A stretch of 64,000 nt of DNA, from assembly GCA_024291935.2 (NCBI GenBank), contig CM044322.1:26907405-26971404 (forward strand). Reading direction: 5' to 3'. The first letter of the stretch is position 1, and every line of letters starts with the position of its first letter. The position numbers and the translations under genes were made by a program. Positions 23,601-36,896 of the stretch are shown here, one piece after another. The notes under the pieces are model-generated. The model was not told the origin of the DNA. It worked only from the letters and a program-made list of their open reading frames with translations, and ran no database searches. The DNA is from Okapia johnstoni (taxonomy: Eukaryota; Chordata; Mammalia; Artiodactyla; Giraffidae).

Positions 23601-26600
23601 CTGACCATTCGGTTTCAATCAATAGTTTTGTTCTCTTGGCTTCATGGAAAAACCCTTAAGAGTTTGAAAATCTTAAGTATTCTGAAAACCCCTAATAACC
23701 TGAGTCACCCTAGCAAAGAGCTCAATAAAACAATAAATATCCACACACACATTTTATAAAAAGAAATGCTAAGGGCTCCCTCTCCCCTGCCCGAGTCCTG
23801 AGGTCACCGGTAGCTGTCTCCCTGCTCTTGTCCTCTCTCACAGCACAGAGGCTCCCTGAAGAGGGTGGGAGGGGCCCAAGGGCCCTCAAGCAGGAACCAC
23901 TAAAGTGTACCCCGGACCCCCCGAGAGACCCCACCCAGGCTCAGCGTGAGACACCAGTGGAGAAGTGGTCACTGCTCTTTCTGTGCCCTACTTGTTCAGT
24001 TTACCGTGGTTCTCCTTTTATAAGACGTTAGGGCTCTGTTTGAAGCCTGGTGACATTGTGGTCCTTGCTGCCCCGTCTCAGGCCACCCTGGGCCCTCTCT
24101 TTCTTTGTGCCGTGGCCCTAGCATTGGGCTCATCCACATTGAAAGGCCCCATGTGATGACTGGAGGCCAGACAGAAACAGGTCTCCATCTGGCGGCAGCA
24201 GCCCCTGTTAGTCAGGGCAGTCCCCAGCCGTCTCTGTAGTCACAGTGGACACTCCGAGTGTCGGATGGAGCAGTGGCCTTTCCTGTGGGTCCCCCTCAAA
24301 CTCATCTAGCTGGAGCCCATTGTGAAAAGAAATTCACAGCAAAACTGGAAGCCTGCTGCTGGCTGACGGAAATGTCAGGCCTAAAAACTAAGATTGAGTG
24401 AGGGTAGAGTGGGCAAGACTTTTCATTGTGGAAAGAAAGGAACTGATATTCGGGGTGTGAGCATTGTGGGAAGAGAAAGTTGGCGTTTGGAGGTGCCTGG
24501 GGGCTCTTAGGTGGGTCATTCTCACCGCTCAAGTCTTCACTGCTTATCTCTGGCATCACGATATGCCACCATGGCAAGGAGTGTGGTGCCCCTGAGGCTG
24601 GGGGTGCCCTTATGTCCTAGGGGAGCAAATGGGGCTTTTCCTCCATAGATAAAAAGTTCTTCTGGGCGACCTCAATGCTGATGGAACCGGGACCCCACAG
24701 TGCAAGGTTGAAGTGGGCAACCCTGGGCCCAGAGCTCTCATCCCTGGGGTCTGAACTAAGGTGACTGTCCCTTTCCAGTCCTGTCCTCCTCCTCACCGTG
24801 GCTTGTTTGTGGTGTGAATGTCCTAGAACTTCAGTTTGGAGCAGGAGAATAAGGACGGTTTCTGGGAGTGTCCGTTTGGCTGGAGCTGAGAGGTCAGGTC
24901 ATTGATCTGTTTGTTGGTTGTTATAACCACCCAGGGTCTTGAGAGCTTCTCTGTCTTTTCAGCAAAGCAGCTGGCCCTGCACCACAGACCATTCTCCCAT
25001 CTTAGGTATTTGTAGTTTATCTTCTTTTCCTTTTGCTTCCAAGTATTCACAAACATTATAGAAATGTAGAAGGAAGAAAGTATTCCTTTCCTAAAGGCTA
25101 CCCTCCTCCCTGGGTGTCTGTACCCACATGCTGCAGGGCAACTAAGCCCATGCGCCACAACTACTGAGCCCGAGTGCTGCGACTGCTGAAGCCCCAGCAC
25201 CCTAGCACAAGAGACGCCGCCACAATGAGAAGCCTGTGTACCACAGCTACGAATAGCCCCTGCTGGCCACAACTAGAGAAAGCCTACACACAGCAATGAA
25301 GACGCAGTGCAACCATAAATAAATAACTAAAATTTTTTTTTAAATAATAAGAAATAAAGTCTCTGACTGTATCACACAGACCTTGGGAGGAGGCAGGAGT
25401 GTCCTCCCAACCTAAGTCGTGGTTGGGATGGTGGCTTGATGGCCATTTTCCTCAGCAACAATCTGGCTGTCCGTGTGGGGGAAGTACTGCTGAGGTCACG
25501 TTGCAGGTACAGCAGGGGAAAGGGGAAGTGAAAGATGAACCCAGAGCCAGTGAAGGCTCCCAGGCTTTGAAAAACTCCCTTCCTCCTCCCACCGGTGCAG
25601 CAGACAGCCCTCAATGTGAGCTCAGAAAACAGCAGGGTCTCCACCAGCTACTGCTTCCAGCACAGCGGCACATGGATTGCAGAGAGTCCTGCATGCCATG
25701 TGTCCTTTCAGGCCCCTGGTTGTCTTCCAGGTCTCTGGTGTTTGCCCAGGGACCTCTTGGGAGGGCCTCTTACATCTTCCTCTCCACTCTGAAGAGAGGC
25801 CTTTGTCCCTCCATCGGGGTCAACCCTGTGCTGAGTTCAGAGGCAGAACACGCAGGGTACCCAGGGGCTGGGACACTCCCTTGCCAGCACAGAGGAGCAT
25901 TTAACTGCTTCTGGAAACATATTCTGTCAAATTACCTAAGAAATCAGTGCCCAACTAGGCCAGCTCCCAACTGCTGTTGTTGTTCCAACACCCCAGTTCA
26001 GTTCAGTCGCTCTGTCGTGTCCGACTCTTTGCAACCCCGTGGACTGCAGCATGCCAGGCTTCTCAAGTTCCACCAACTCCCGGAGCTTGCTCAAACTCAT
26101 GTCCATCAAATCAGAGATGCCATCCAACCATCTCATCCTCTGTCATCCCCTTCTCCTGCCTTCAATCTCCCAGCATCAGGGTCTTTTCCAGTGAGTCAGT
26201 TCTTCGCATCAGGTGGCCAAAGTATTGGAGCTTTAGCTTAAGCATCAGTCCTTCCAATGCATATTTAGGATTGATTTCCTTTAGGATGGACTGGTTTGAT
26301 CTCCTTGCAGTCCAAGGGACTCTCAAGAGTCTTCTCCAACACCACAGTTCAAAAGCATCAATTCTTCGGCGCTCAGCTTTAACACCCCAAAAGTGAACGT
26401 CGCTCAGTCATGTCCAACTCTTTGCCACCCTATGGACTATACAGTCCTTGGAATTCTCCAGGCCAGAATACTAGAGTGGGTAGCCATTCCCTTCTCCAGG
26501 GGATCTTCCCAACCCAGGGATTGAACCCAGGTCTCCCACATTGCAGATGGATTCTTGACCATCTGAGCTACCAGGGAAGCCCTTAACACCCCAGAGAAAG

Positions 26601-29600
26601 TACAAAAAATGAAATCCATGGATAATTCAAATACCTGGGGGTTTTTTTTTGGTTTTTTTTTTTTTTTTGGCCATGCTGTGTGGCTTGTGGGATCCTAGTT
26701 CCCCCACCAGAGATCAAACCCAGGCCCCCTGCAGTGGGGGCACAGAGTCCAAACCACTGGACCACCAGGGAATTCCCAAGTACCTGCTTTTTTTTTTTGG
26801 TCCTTCATAATTTTATTCATAATTTCTTTCTGGCTGTACTGGGTCTTCGTTGCTGCACAAGCTTTTCCCTCATTGCAGTGCTTGGGCTTCCCATTGTGGT
26901 GGCTTCTCCTGCGGAGCACAGGCTCTCAGCGAGCAGGCTATAGTAGTTGTGTCGCACAGGCTTTGTTGCTCTGCAGCATGTGGGATCTTCCCAGATGAGA
27001 GATCAAACCTGTGTGGCAGGCAGATTCTTTACCACTGGACCACCAAGGAATCTCCCCAACTACCTGCTTTTTTCCGCTTTTCCCCTCCATGTCTTTGAAC
27101 AGAGCTGCCAGTAAAGCAGAGAGCCTGCTAACTCCGGCAGAGGAGCTAATAAGCAGTGATTTAGGAGGTGGGAAAGAAAGCTGTATAATTAGGTATATTT
27201 AGTGGTAAATGAATGGTTAAGAAGCATTGATTTTACCCAACTTGCTGCAGGAACAATGGAGGCCCGTGGTAAACAAACAGCACACCCTTTATGTAGCCCT
27301 ACAAGTGGGGGGTGCCATCAGTCTGGGCACAAGCCTTTCCCGGGAAGGGCCGTTGGCTGTAGGACTGGGTTTTTCATGCCCACTAAGAAACCAGGCCAGT
27401 CATTTCTGAATCGCAGGCTTTCTGATTGGTTCTTGTGCGGGGGTGATGTCTGGGTTAACAGTCTACTATAATTGATTGTCATTTGGAAATGAGCTATTTT
27501 CAGGCTAAGGTAGGGTAGGGTCTCAGGTGAGGGATTAAATGAGGAGAATGAGTTAGCATCATTGTGGTTGCCCAGGGTTGGTGGAGCAGTGTACACCAGT
27601 GGGCCTTGGCCTCTGTTGACATTATTCTCGTGTTGTCTAGGAAGGAAGCAGCTGGGACATTCCCGACATTGTCCCCCCAGCTCCCAGCTCCCATTCCACA
27701 GAGCCCTGGGCGTGACCCAACCCCTCCTGCTCTGCCCTCCTCAGTAAGACACTGGGATGAGCACTTTCCAGATGGTGGCAGCAGGTGCCCCTGACCTTTG
27801 CTGTATCCCCGAGGGAATGGGAGCAGAGCTCCAGTAATAGCTCCCTCTGTGGTGTCCAAGCACACCAGACCAGGACGCTGCAGTGAAGCAGGAGGACCGC
27901 TGTGCAAAGCCAGGAGGTCAGGGCGTGTCCTTACCTCTCTGGGCCCCAGCCTCCCTGCCCAGGAGATGAGGGTTCTGGCTAAGTGGTTATTTCTCTGATT
28001 TTCAGCTCATTCAGTAAACTTCCATCACTGAGACCTTCTTCCTTGCTCACTATAACTCTTGAGAGGCTCTAGGAGAGGAAGATGCCATGAGGCCGCCTCC
28101 CCCCAAGAGGTCCCTGGGCAAACACCAGAGACCTGGAAGTCAGCCAGTGGCCTGAAAGAACACACAGCACACACGATTCTGCTCCATCCTGGTACCACTG
28201 CCATGGGAGCTACCGCATCCCGCTACAATGGGAGCGGGAGCTGGCAGTAGCCAGGTGGTTTCTAAGGTCTCTTCCGCCCTTAGATTCCAAACTTCTTCAA
28301 CCTGGCCTGCACCCAGGCTTGTCTTAATTCCAGTGGAGCATCTTTCCAGAAATGCTGTTGGCAACAGCCTCTCATTCCTTGGATCATGTAAAGCAGGCAT
28401 TATTGTTCTTAAGAAGCTTTGCTAAGACTTAGAAGACTCTAGCCTGCCTGCCTTATTTATTTGTTTCTTTCTATTTGTTTTTGAGAAGGTGGATGTTAAG
28501 CCCTGGCCTTCTCTTCAGATCCATGAGAGGCAGTATCTGAAGCCAGTGCAAACTGCTGGTGCAGAATCAGGGTGGGCGGCCACACCAACACTTCTCCTGC
28601 CATCTCTGCCAAGGATGAGCCCTCCTAGGCTCCCTCTCCCTGGGGATGTCCAGGCATCAAGATATGGGGACATCCTGACCCCAAAGGTAATGGATGGTAT
28701 TACACGACCTGACGTCTGCCTGTCCTCGGAGTGTCTGCCTCGGAAAGAAGAGCAAGTGTTCTCAAGGGCCACAAGCATGATTTGACCCAGCAGGAGACCC
28801 TCGGTGGCTAGAATCCCAAAGGCAAGGCAGGCAGAGGCCTCTCACTCCCCACAGGCCTCATCCATCGCCCTCGGCGCACCCGCAGCCCGTGAGAGGCAGC
28901 CCCAGAGATGAAGTGTCCCAGGAGGTCCTGTAGCTCATGGTGGCTCTGAGTCTGAGTTGAGCTCGTGTGACCAGGGTCACCATCGGCTTAATAGGTAAAA
29001 GGTGCTCTAAGGTCAGGTGGCTGCCCACCCTCCCTTCAGTTGGCTTATCTTCTGCTTTTGCATTTCTACTTCCTACTCCTGGACTGGGGAGGCTGCTCTA
29101 ACCACTCTGTCATCTAAATACATCTGGTCTCCATGGAGCCACTAGGGCGGCTGCTGTTACCTGGCGACCTCCTCCCTGGGCAGCACGAGGGACTCCTTTG
29201 TTCGAGGTCTGTGTGTGCTGAGCGAGGACGGAGCCCCAAAGTGGTTGGGCAGTTCACGTGAGCATGTTGTCAGCCCTGGGTCTCCCCAGCCTCGCAGACT
29301 CTCCTGGCTCTATTGGGGCAGGGGTTTTATCCTGCTCTGAAATATAGGAATGGGATTCCCCCATGCCCCCCTACCCCCTCCACCCTGTACAGCCTGTGAG
29401 TAGCCAGCCGAGCGAAATTCCAGATTCCCTGTCTGTTTGCTGGGCAGCATCACAGCCTCTTTGGTCTTGACTGACCAGGGAGAAAGACAGGAGGACATGT
29501 GTAACCGGCTCATTTTCTTCTGGATGTTTTTAACCTGTCAGAGCTGCCCTTAAGTTAGCTATCAGGGACCAATTCTGGAAGGATTTCTTGATACCAACCA

Positions 29601-32600
29601 TAAAACTAAAAATCATTTCATGGCTACGCATCTATGAGAGAGGCAAAGCCAAGAGGGCCTGGCTGTTTCAGCTCGGAGCAGAGAGTAGGACTGACCCTAA
29701 TTAAAATGCTCTGAGTCAGGCATTTCTTGGCTTGCAGGAGTGCACCACCCCCACATCCCCTTGGCCAAGTCTCGTGATTGCCCGTTGTCCCAGAGTGCTC
29801 AGCAGGGAGCACTGGCCTCCCAGCCGTGAGGGTCTGGGGTGAGCTAAGCCTGACTCTTCACTGTCTGGGTGCCTGAGCACAACAGGAGGACCCAGCGCAG
29901 CCTAGCCAGTCCGGGTGTGGTCTGGGAGCAGAAGTTGGAGATGAGGCCTAAGTTCAAGGACTCTCAAGAAACCATGGCTGTAAAAACAAAACAATTACTT
30001 TTAAATCTTACTGTTTCTCTCTTCATTCTCAGGGGACCTTGCTTATTTTTATAAATTTTCTTCCCATGAGAATTTTTTCCTCCTCGCACTATCAAGCTCA
30101 CCAGCCTACCTGGGCTCCCATCGGTGGCCACCCCTCCCCTAGGCTGTGGATCCCACCCCATCTTTCCTGTTCAAGGACTTGGCTCCTTTACTCCACCCCC
30201 ATTTTCCGGCCATCCTGTTGGCAAAGCTGGTCAACAGAGTTTTCTGTATTGCTGTCTCCTCTTTTTGCTTCCTTCTTCTTCCTCTTCTTTTCTCTTTTCA
30301 GTTTTTCCTCCATGTCATCATACATCCTGTTTTCAAGGTCCAATTGCCCCATCGATGTCAGTTTACAAATACCTCATTTGCTTGAAACAGGATCCAAAAA
30401 AGCTCTGACTTTCTCTGGCGGACCCCTCCCAGGCTTTTGTCCCTACCTCTTCACCCCTATTGCTTTTCATCAAGGTTCACACCCCTCCCTTTATGTGGGA
30501 ACCTGACCTGATGGGCTGATCACTCCCTCCCTTTGCAAACTGTCTTCACTTGGCTTCTGGAGTACACACTGTCCAGACTTCCCACCTGCCTCGCTGGCTG
30601 TGCCTTCGCAGTCTAAAGCAGTGATCCTCCGCCCTAGCTGGGCGTTAGTTAGGATTATCTGGGGAGTATTAAAAAGAATTGCTGGCTCCTGGGCCCCACC
30701 CCCAGAGTTTCTGCTCTGGTTGATCTGGGTGGGGGGTGCCTTTGCCTTGTTCTTTTCCTCCAGTTCCCCACGTGACCCTGTTGTGCAGACTGGGGGAGGG
30801 CCCCTGGTCCGACTTTGGAGCGTCCTGGCTCCATGCTCAGATGCTCCTCTTTCTTCATTCCCAAGATGATCTCATCCAGTTCCACAGCTTTAAATACCAT
30901 CCAAAGACTGATGGCGATGGCCTCTCTCTGAACTCCAGACCCACTTACACAACTGTCTCCTTGACATCTCCGCTTAGATACCTGATAGGTATCTTTTTAT
31001 TTTATTAATTAATTAATTTTCATTTTTGGTTGTGCTGGGTCTTCACTGCTGCATGCGAGGTTTCTCCAGTAGGGGCGAGCGAGGACTACTCTTTAGTTGC
31101 AATGTGCGGGCTTCCTGTTGCGGTGGCTTCTGTAATTGCAGAGCACAGGCTCTGGGGTGTACAAGCTTCAGTAGTTGCAGCTCGCAGACTCTAGAATACA
31201 GGCTCAGTAGTTGTGAGTAGTTGCACAGACTTAGTTACCCCTCAGCATGTGGGATCTTGCTGGAGCAGGGGTCAAACCTGTGTTCCCTGCATTGCAAGGC
31301 AGATTCTTAATACTGGACCACCAGAGAATACCCTACCCAGCACATGGGTATTTGGAACTTACTATGGCCAATGTAGAGCTCCACCTGATCTGGAAATGGC
31401 ACTGCCATTGAGTTATCAGACCAAAAACCTTAGAATCATCCTTGGCATCTTCTTTTCTCTCCTACCCTACATCTAATCTATCAGTAAGTCCCCGGGGAAT
31501 CTCCTGCAGAATACATCTTAAATCCAACCCTTTATCACTTCCACCACTACAGCCAGCTCCCAGCTTATCCATCCACACTGGGATAGCCTCTCAGCCAGTC
31601 TCTCTGCCTCCACCGTGGCCTTCCACAGTTTATATAGACACCATATAGATGCTAGAGCAGTTTTGTATATTGAATTATATTGTTAACATTTCCCTGTTTT
31701 CAATAACTTCCCATCAAACTAGGAATGAAATGCAAATTCTTTTACAGTGGCCTGTATGGCTGCATGTGCTATGGCCCTTAGCAGTTCTCTAATCTCATTA
31801 TCACTCACATCCTTGCCATACCAGTTTCTTTACTGTTGCCCCTGCCTCAGAACCTTTGCACCTGGTGTCCTTTTAACTAAAGTACGCTTCCCCTAGTTAC
31901 CTCTGTTCTCATTTCCTCAGTGAGATCTCATATTTATAGCAGACTCCTAATCCCTGCTTTGTTTCTTATGGCATTGTTAATCCTTGGCACTATGTTATAT
32001 ATTTGCATATGATTTACATTATACAAGGGCAAGGACTTCTGTATAAGAATAGCATTTGATGGAAATTACCTGGAGGTCCAGTGGTTAAGACTCCAAACTC
32101 TCACCACTGAGGGCCCAGGTTCAGTCCCTAGTCGGGGAACTAAGATCCCACAAGCCATATGACACAGCCAAAAAAAGAATAGCATCTGCTATATACATGG
32201 CAGGTGCTCAATAAATCTTTGTTGAAACATTTGAATCTTCAAGGCTCGCCTCCCCTTCTGGCCACTGCTAAACTGAGTATTGGCCAAGAGACATCTTCTG
32301 ACCCAGTATGTGACAAGTGTGCATTCCTTGTCACCTCTGCTTGAGGCTCTAGACCAGAGGTCAGGAGACTTTTTCTGTGAAGGGCCAAATAGTAAATATT
32401 TTAGGTTCTGTGGGCCTGGGCCCTCATAGCACTAAAGCAGCTGTAGATAATGCAAAACAAATGGGTGTGGCCATTTTAATAAAACTTTGTTTGCAAAAAT
32501 AGGCAGAACCACTGGCCATAGCTTGTTGACCCCTCCTCTAGACTCCTACTGATTCTGAAATTTTGGGCCTTTTCCCCAAATTTTCATGGGCATAAGAGAA

Positions 32601-35600
32601 GTACTCGACAGTCTGATGGGCGGGATAAATTTCTTCCCAGAAGTGGGGAAGACTCCTCCTGGAGCAGCTCTGGCTTGTTTAACCAGACCATCTACTTCCT
32701 CACTACTGGGAAGATGCCCACGTGGAGCAAAAGGATGGCGAGAGTATGTGGGCTTTCTTCTTGAAGGAGCCACTGCAGCCTTTTCTCCTCCATCCATCTT
32801 CCAAAAAGCAGAGCTGCGGGAGACACTGCACTCGTGTGCACCATGGGCTTTTTACTCTTGTGACTTAAAGGAGGGGACTGCTTTTCGCTTTCTCGGGTTC
32901 TCCTACAACATACTAGAACAGCATATAATGTTTTATATGCATCTTTCGCTTAGGGATCTTGAAGCTAGGCTGGATGAAAAGACTTGGATTTAAAATCTGC
33001 CTCTTCCACTGACTAGCTCTGTGACCTACTTTATAGGGTTGCTGTGATGGTAAAGTTAAGTAGTGTTTGTAAAGTATGTCATCATAGCTGCTAACATTTA
33101 TTAAGTGCTTTCAAGGCATTGTGCACTTTGATAAATACAATTAAGGTATTATCTGAACCCTCACACAACCTATGTTTTTGTAGATCAGGAAACTGAGTTT
33201 AGGGACTTCCCTGGCAGTCCAGTGGTTAAGACCCTTCACTCCCAGCGCAGGGGGCATGGGTTCCGTCCCTGGTCAGGAAATTAAGATCCCACATGCCACA
33301 TGACACAGCTGAGAGAAAAGGAAACAGTTTAGAGAGGTTAAGTCACTTGCCCAAGGTCACACAATGAATGTGTAGCAGAGCCCACATTTAAATCCAGATT
33401 GCCTGCCACCTTCATAGTGCACATAACAAGCGTTCCATAAACGATGGCTCTAGGGACTTCCCTGGTAGTCCAGTGGTTGAGAATCCAGCTTGCAATGTGG
33501 GGGACGTGGGTTTGATCCCTGTTTGGGGAACTAAGATCCCACATGCCACAGAGCAACTAAGCCCATGCACTGCAACTGTTGATCCCACATGCCACAACTG
33601 AGACCTGATGCAGCAAATAAATAAGTATTTTTTAAAAAAACTGATGGCTCTAGTTACAGCCAGTGTTAGCTGCTCCAGCAGGTTTTGTGTCTTAACTAAG
33701 GAGTAATTTTGAATATGATTCGGCAGTCGTGCATCCAGGCAGCGCTGTGTTCATCAGCCCCATTTCACTGATTCTCTTGCTCAGGGGCCCTCAAATGAGG
33801 CTTCGATATTTGCTCTCCTCCCACTTTCAGAGCTTGTGACCTTCCTGGTGCCATGAGTAGCTCCTGGCAGCTGCCGCTCTGTGGCCAGGGCGGTGGGTGG
33901 TGGGGAGGAGACCTCGGTTGTTCACCTTGATGTTGCACTTTCTGAACAGCTTCCAAGGTATGAGCTCAAGCTGTTGACAGAGTTCCTAAAATTCTTTCGT
34001 CACTGACTCAGAGACATCCCCATCCTCCTTCCTGTTCCCTTTCAAGAACTGTGCTGGGTTGTTGCATTGATTGAAGATCTTCTTGTCCCCTGAGATGATG
34101 GAAATGTTTTGTCAACCTGCTGTAAAAGAGTGGTTAAAGGAGAAGCTTTGGAACCACCTGCTAGTGAGCTAGGAATATTAGTTCTTGAGAGCAGAGAGTG
34201 TTACTGAGTCTTCTTTGCCCCTGAACTTATGTTTGGCTAAGTGCTGCGTCATTGGTGTTAACTAAGAATACGGAATATTCCTTCCATTCATTTATTTATT
34301 TATTTGGAGTATAATTAACTTACTATATTTGTTTCAGGTGTGCAACATAGTGATTCAGTATTTTTATTGATTATAAAATGATCACCACATTGTCACCATA
34401 TAAAACTATTATAATATTGACTCTATCCCCTACCCATGAATTATTTTATAACTGAAAGTTTGTAACTCTTGATCCCTGTCACCTATTTTGCCCATCCATT
34501 GCCCCCCACCCCCACCCCAGGAATCATCAGTTTGTTCTCTGTAGCCACAAGTCTCTGTTTCCTTATGTATGTTTGTTTTGTTTTGTGGGTGAGTAATATT
34601 CCATTGCATATATACCACTTCTTTATCCATTCATCTGTCGATGGACACTGAGGTTGCTTCTGTAACTTGGCGACTGTAAATAATGCTGCATGAACTATCA
34701 CTGTGGTTTCATTATTCTTCATAATCTTGGCTAATGCCTATTGAGCATTTGCTGCTTACCAAGGTCCATGCTAAGCCTTTTCATGCTTTATATCATTTGA
34801 TCCCCTAAACCAATAGACCTTTCTGCAATAAAGGAATGTTCTACATCTGCACTGTCCAGTACAGTAGTCACTAGCCATATGTGGTTATTGAGCATTTGAT
34901 ATGGGGCTAGTGCAACTAAAGAACTGCATTTTTACTTTTGTTTGATTTTAAATTTAATTAAACTCAAATAGTCACATGTAATTAGTGGCTACTGTATTGG
35001 ACAGCTGAGCTCTAAACAATGTTTTTAACCTCTTTTACAGATGAGAAAAAGTGAGGGTTAGAGGGTTAAGTAATTTGCCAAAGGTACTTAACTTTATAGT
35101 AGCAGAGCCAGTCTTTGGGCCCGTGTTTCCTCTCCAGAGCCCTGGCTCATCACCACCGTGCTATACACTCTTTCTATTATACCTTTTGCAGAAGTTGTTT
35201 CCTGGTTGCAGACTTTTCCCTAACTCTTCCTATCATGTATACGTATGCCACACCCCCTTGAAATGTACAAGACCTATCCAAAGAAAGTTGGAAAACTTAC
35301 AAAGGGTATAAAAGAAGACCTGTGTAAATGAGAGAAAAAAAATTCCAAGGACTTCGCTGGTGGTCCAGGGGCTAAGACACCACACTTCCAGTGCAGGGGC
35401 CCAGTTTGATCCCTGGTCAGGGAGCTAGACCTTGCATGCCATAACCAAAAGAGTTCCCATGATACAACTAAAGATCCTGTGTGTCACAACTAGGACCTGG
35501 CACAGCCAAATCAATTAATTAAAATAAATTTTTAAAAAAATCTCATGTTCCTGGTGGGAAGACTTGGTATTGCAAAAATACCGTTTTTTCCCCAAATAAT

Positions 35601-36848
35601 CTCTGGACTTGAGTATAATTTGCTTCCAAATCCAGAAAGTAATTGTAGGGAAATGTTATTCTAAAAAAATATGCCAGGAGAGTCAAAACACTTTTGAAAA
35701 AGGATGGTTGCAGATGAAGTGGCCTCATTCTGTCCATAGCAAGATGTCTAGAAAAATGGCTTATTAAATCACAAATCAGTAAGGGACTACCAATAAATGT
35801 GGAAAATGGGTTATCCATCCAGAAATTAATAAAGCTGAATCCTTACCTTATGCCATACATAAAAAATCTAAACATTAAGAAAGAAACTAAGAAAGTCCTA
35901 AAACTATAAAGGTACTTTTATAATATTAGACTGGGGAAAATGGGAAATTATAAAGGACAAAATGGACAGATTTTACTATACAAAAAATAAGAATTTCTCA
36001 ATAGGTAAAAAAGCACCATAAGCAAGGTTTAAAGGCCAGCTGAAAAATAAAAGAAAAAAGAAAGGTCAACTCACAGTGGGCAAAAAAACGAACAAATACA
36101 AAAACACCCCACATAGCAACACACAGGATTAAAACCTTAACTAACAGAGGGTATCAACAGAGCAATAAAAAAAAAGACAAGCAACCAGGAGAAGGTTGGG
36201 CAGAGGTGTGAATAGGCAATTCACAGAAAAAGAAATACCAATAGCGAATAAGGGTGTTCCACTGCATTAGCGATCAGAGAAATACAATTTAAAACAATTA
36301 GATACTGTTTTTCACCCACTGGACAGGCAGAAATTAGACTAATTATCCCCAGTTTTGGCCTGCATGATGGGAATGTAAATAAGTCCAACATTTTAAAAGG
36401 GCGCATAGCCAAAGCAAGGTTTAAAGGCTTTGCTTTAGAACCAGCCGTATTAGAGTTATGCATGTTCTTCAGCTCTGTGGTTCCACTCTGTATACTGTTC
36501 TGTTCTACTATACAAAAATAGCCACCAAGGCATCCCCAGATGTGCACTGCAATATTCTGTGTAATATCAAAGAAGTGAAGACAATAGCTGTATCTAACAA
36601 TGGTTAAAGCATGGTGCAGCATATTTTAGAATACACTTGTGGCTGTTAAAAAAGAATGGAGTGGATCTCTCTGTAATGATGTGGAAGTATATGTTTGATA
36701 TATTAAGAGAAAGCAAGTTTCAAAGCAATGAGTACAGCATGATCCCATTTCACTCTTTTAAGTCTTTGTATGCAGGAAAAGAGTTGGAAGGGCAGGCACA
36801 CAGGCTGTTGACAGTGGGGGCAGGGAGAGGAGGTCTTCATACATCATA

Positions 36849-36896
<48 letters not shown>

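Noticed and set aside
25399..26241. Open frame of 280 codons in PLEKHM2 intron 1
   Set aside because: Its 3' third is translated ART2A/BovB antisense repeat and the rest matches nothing I know.
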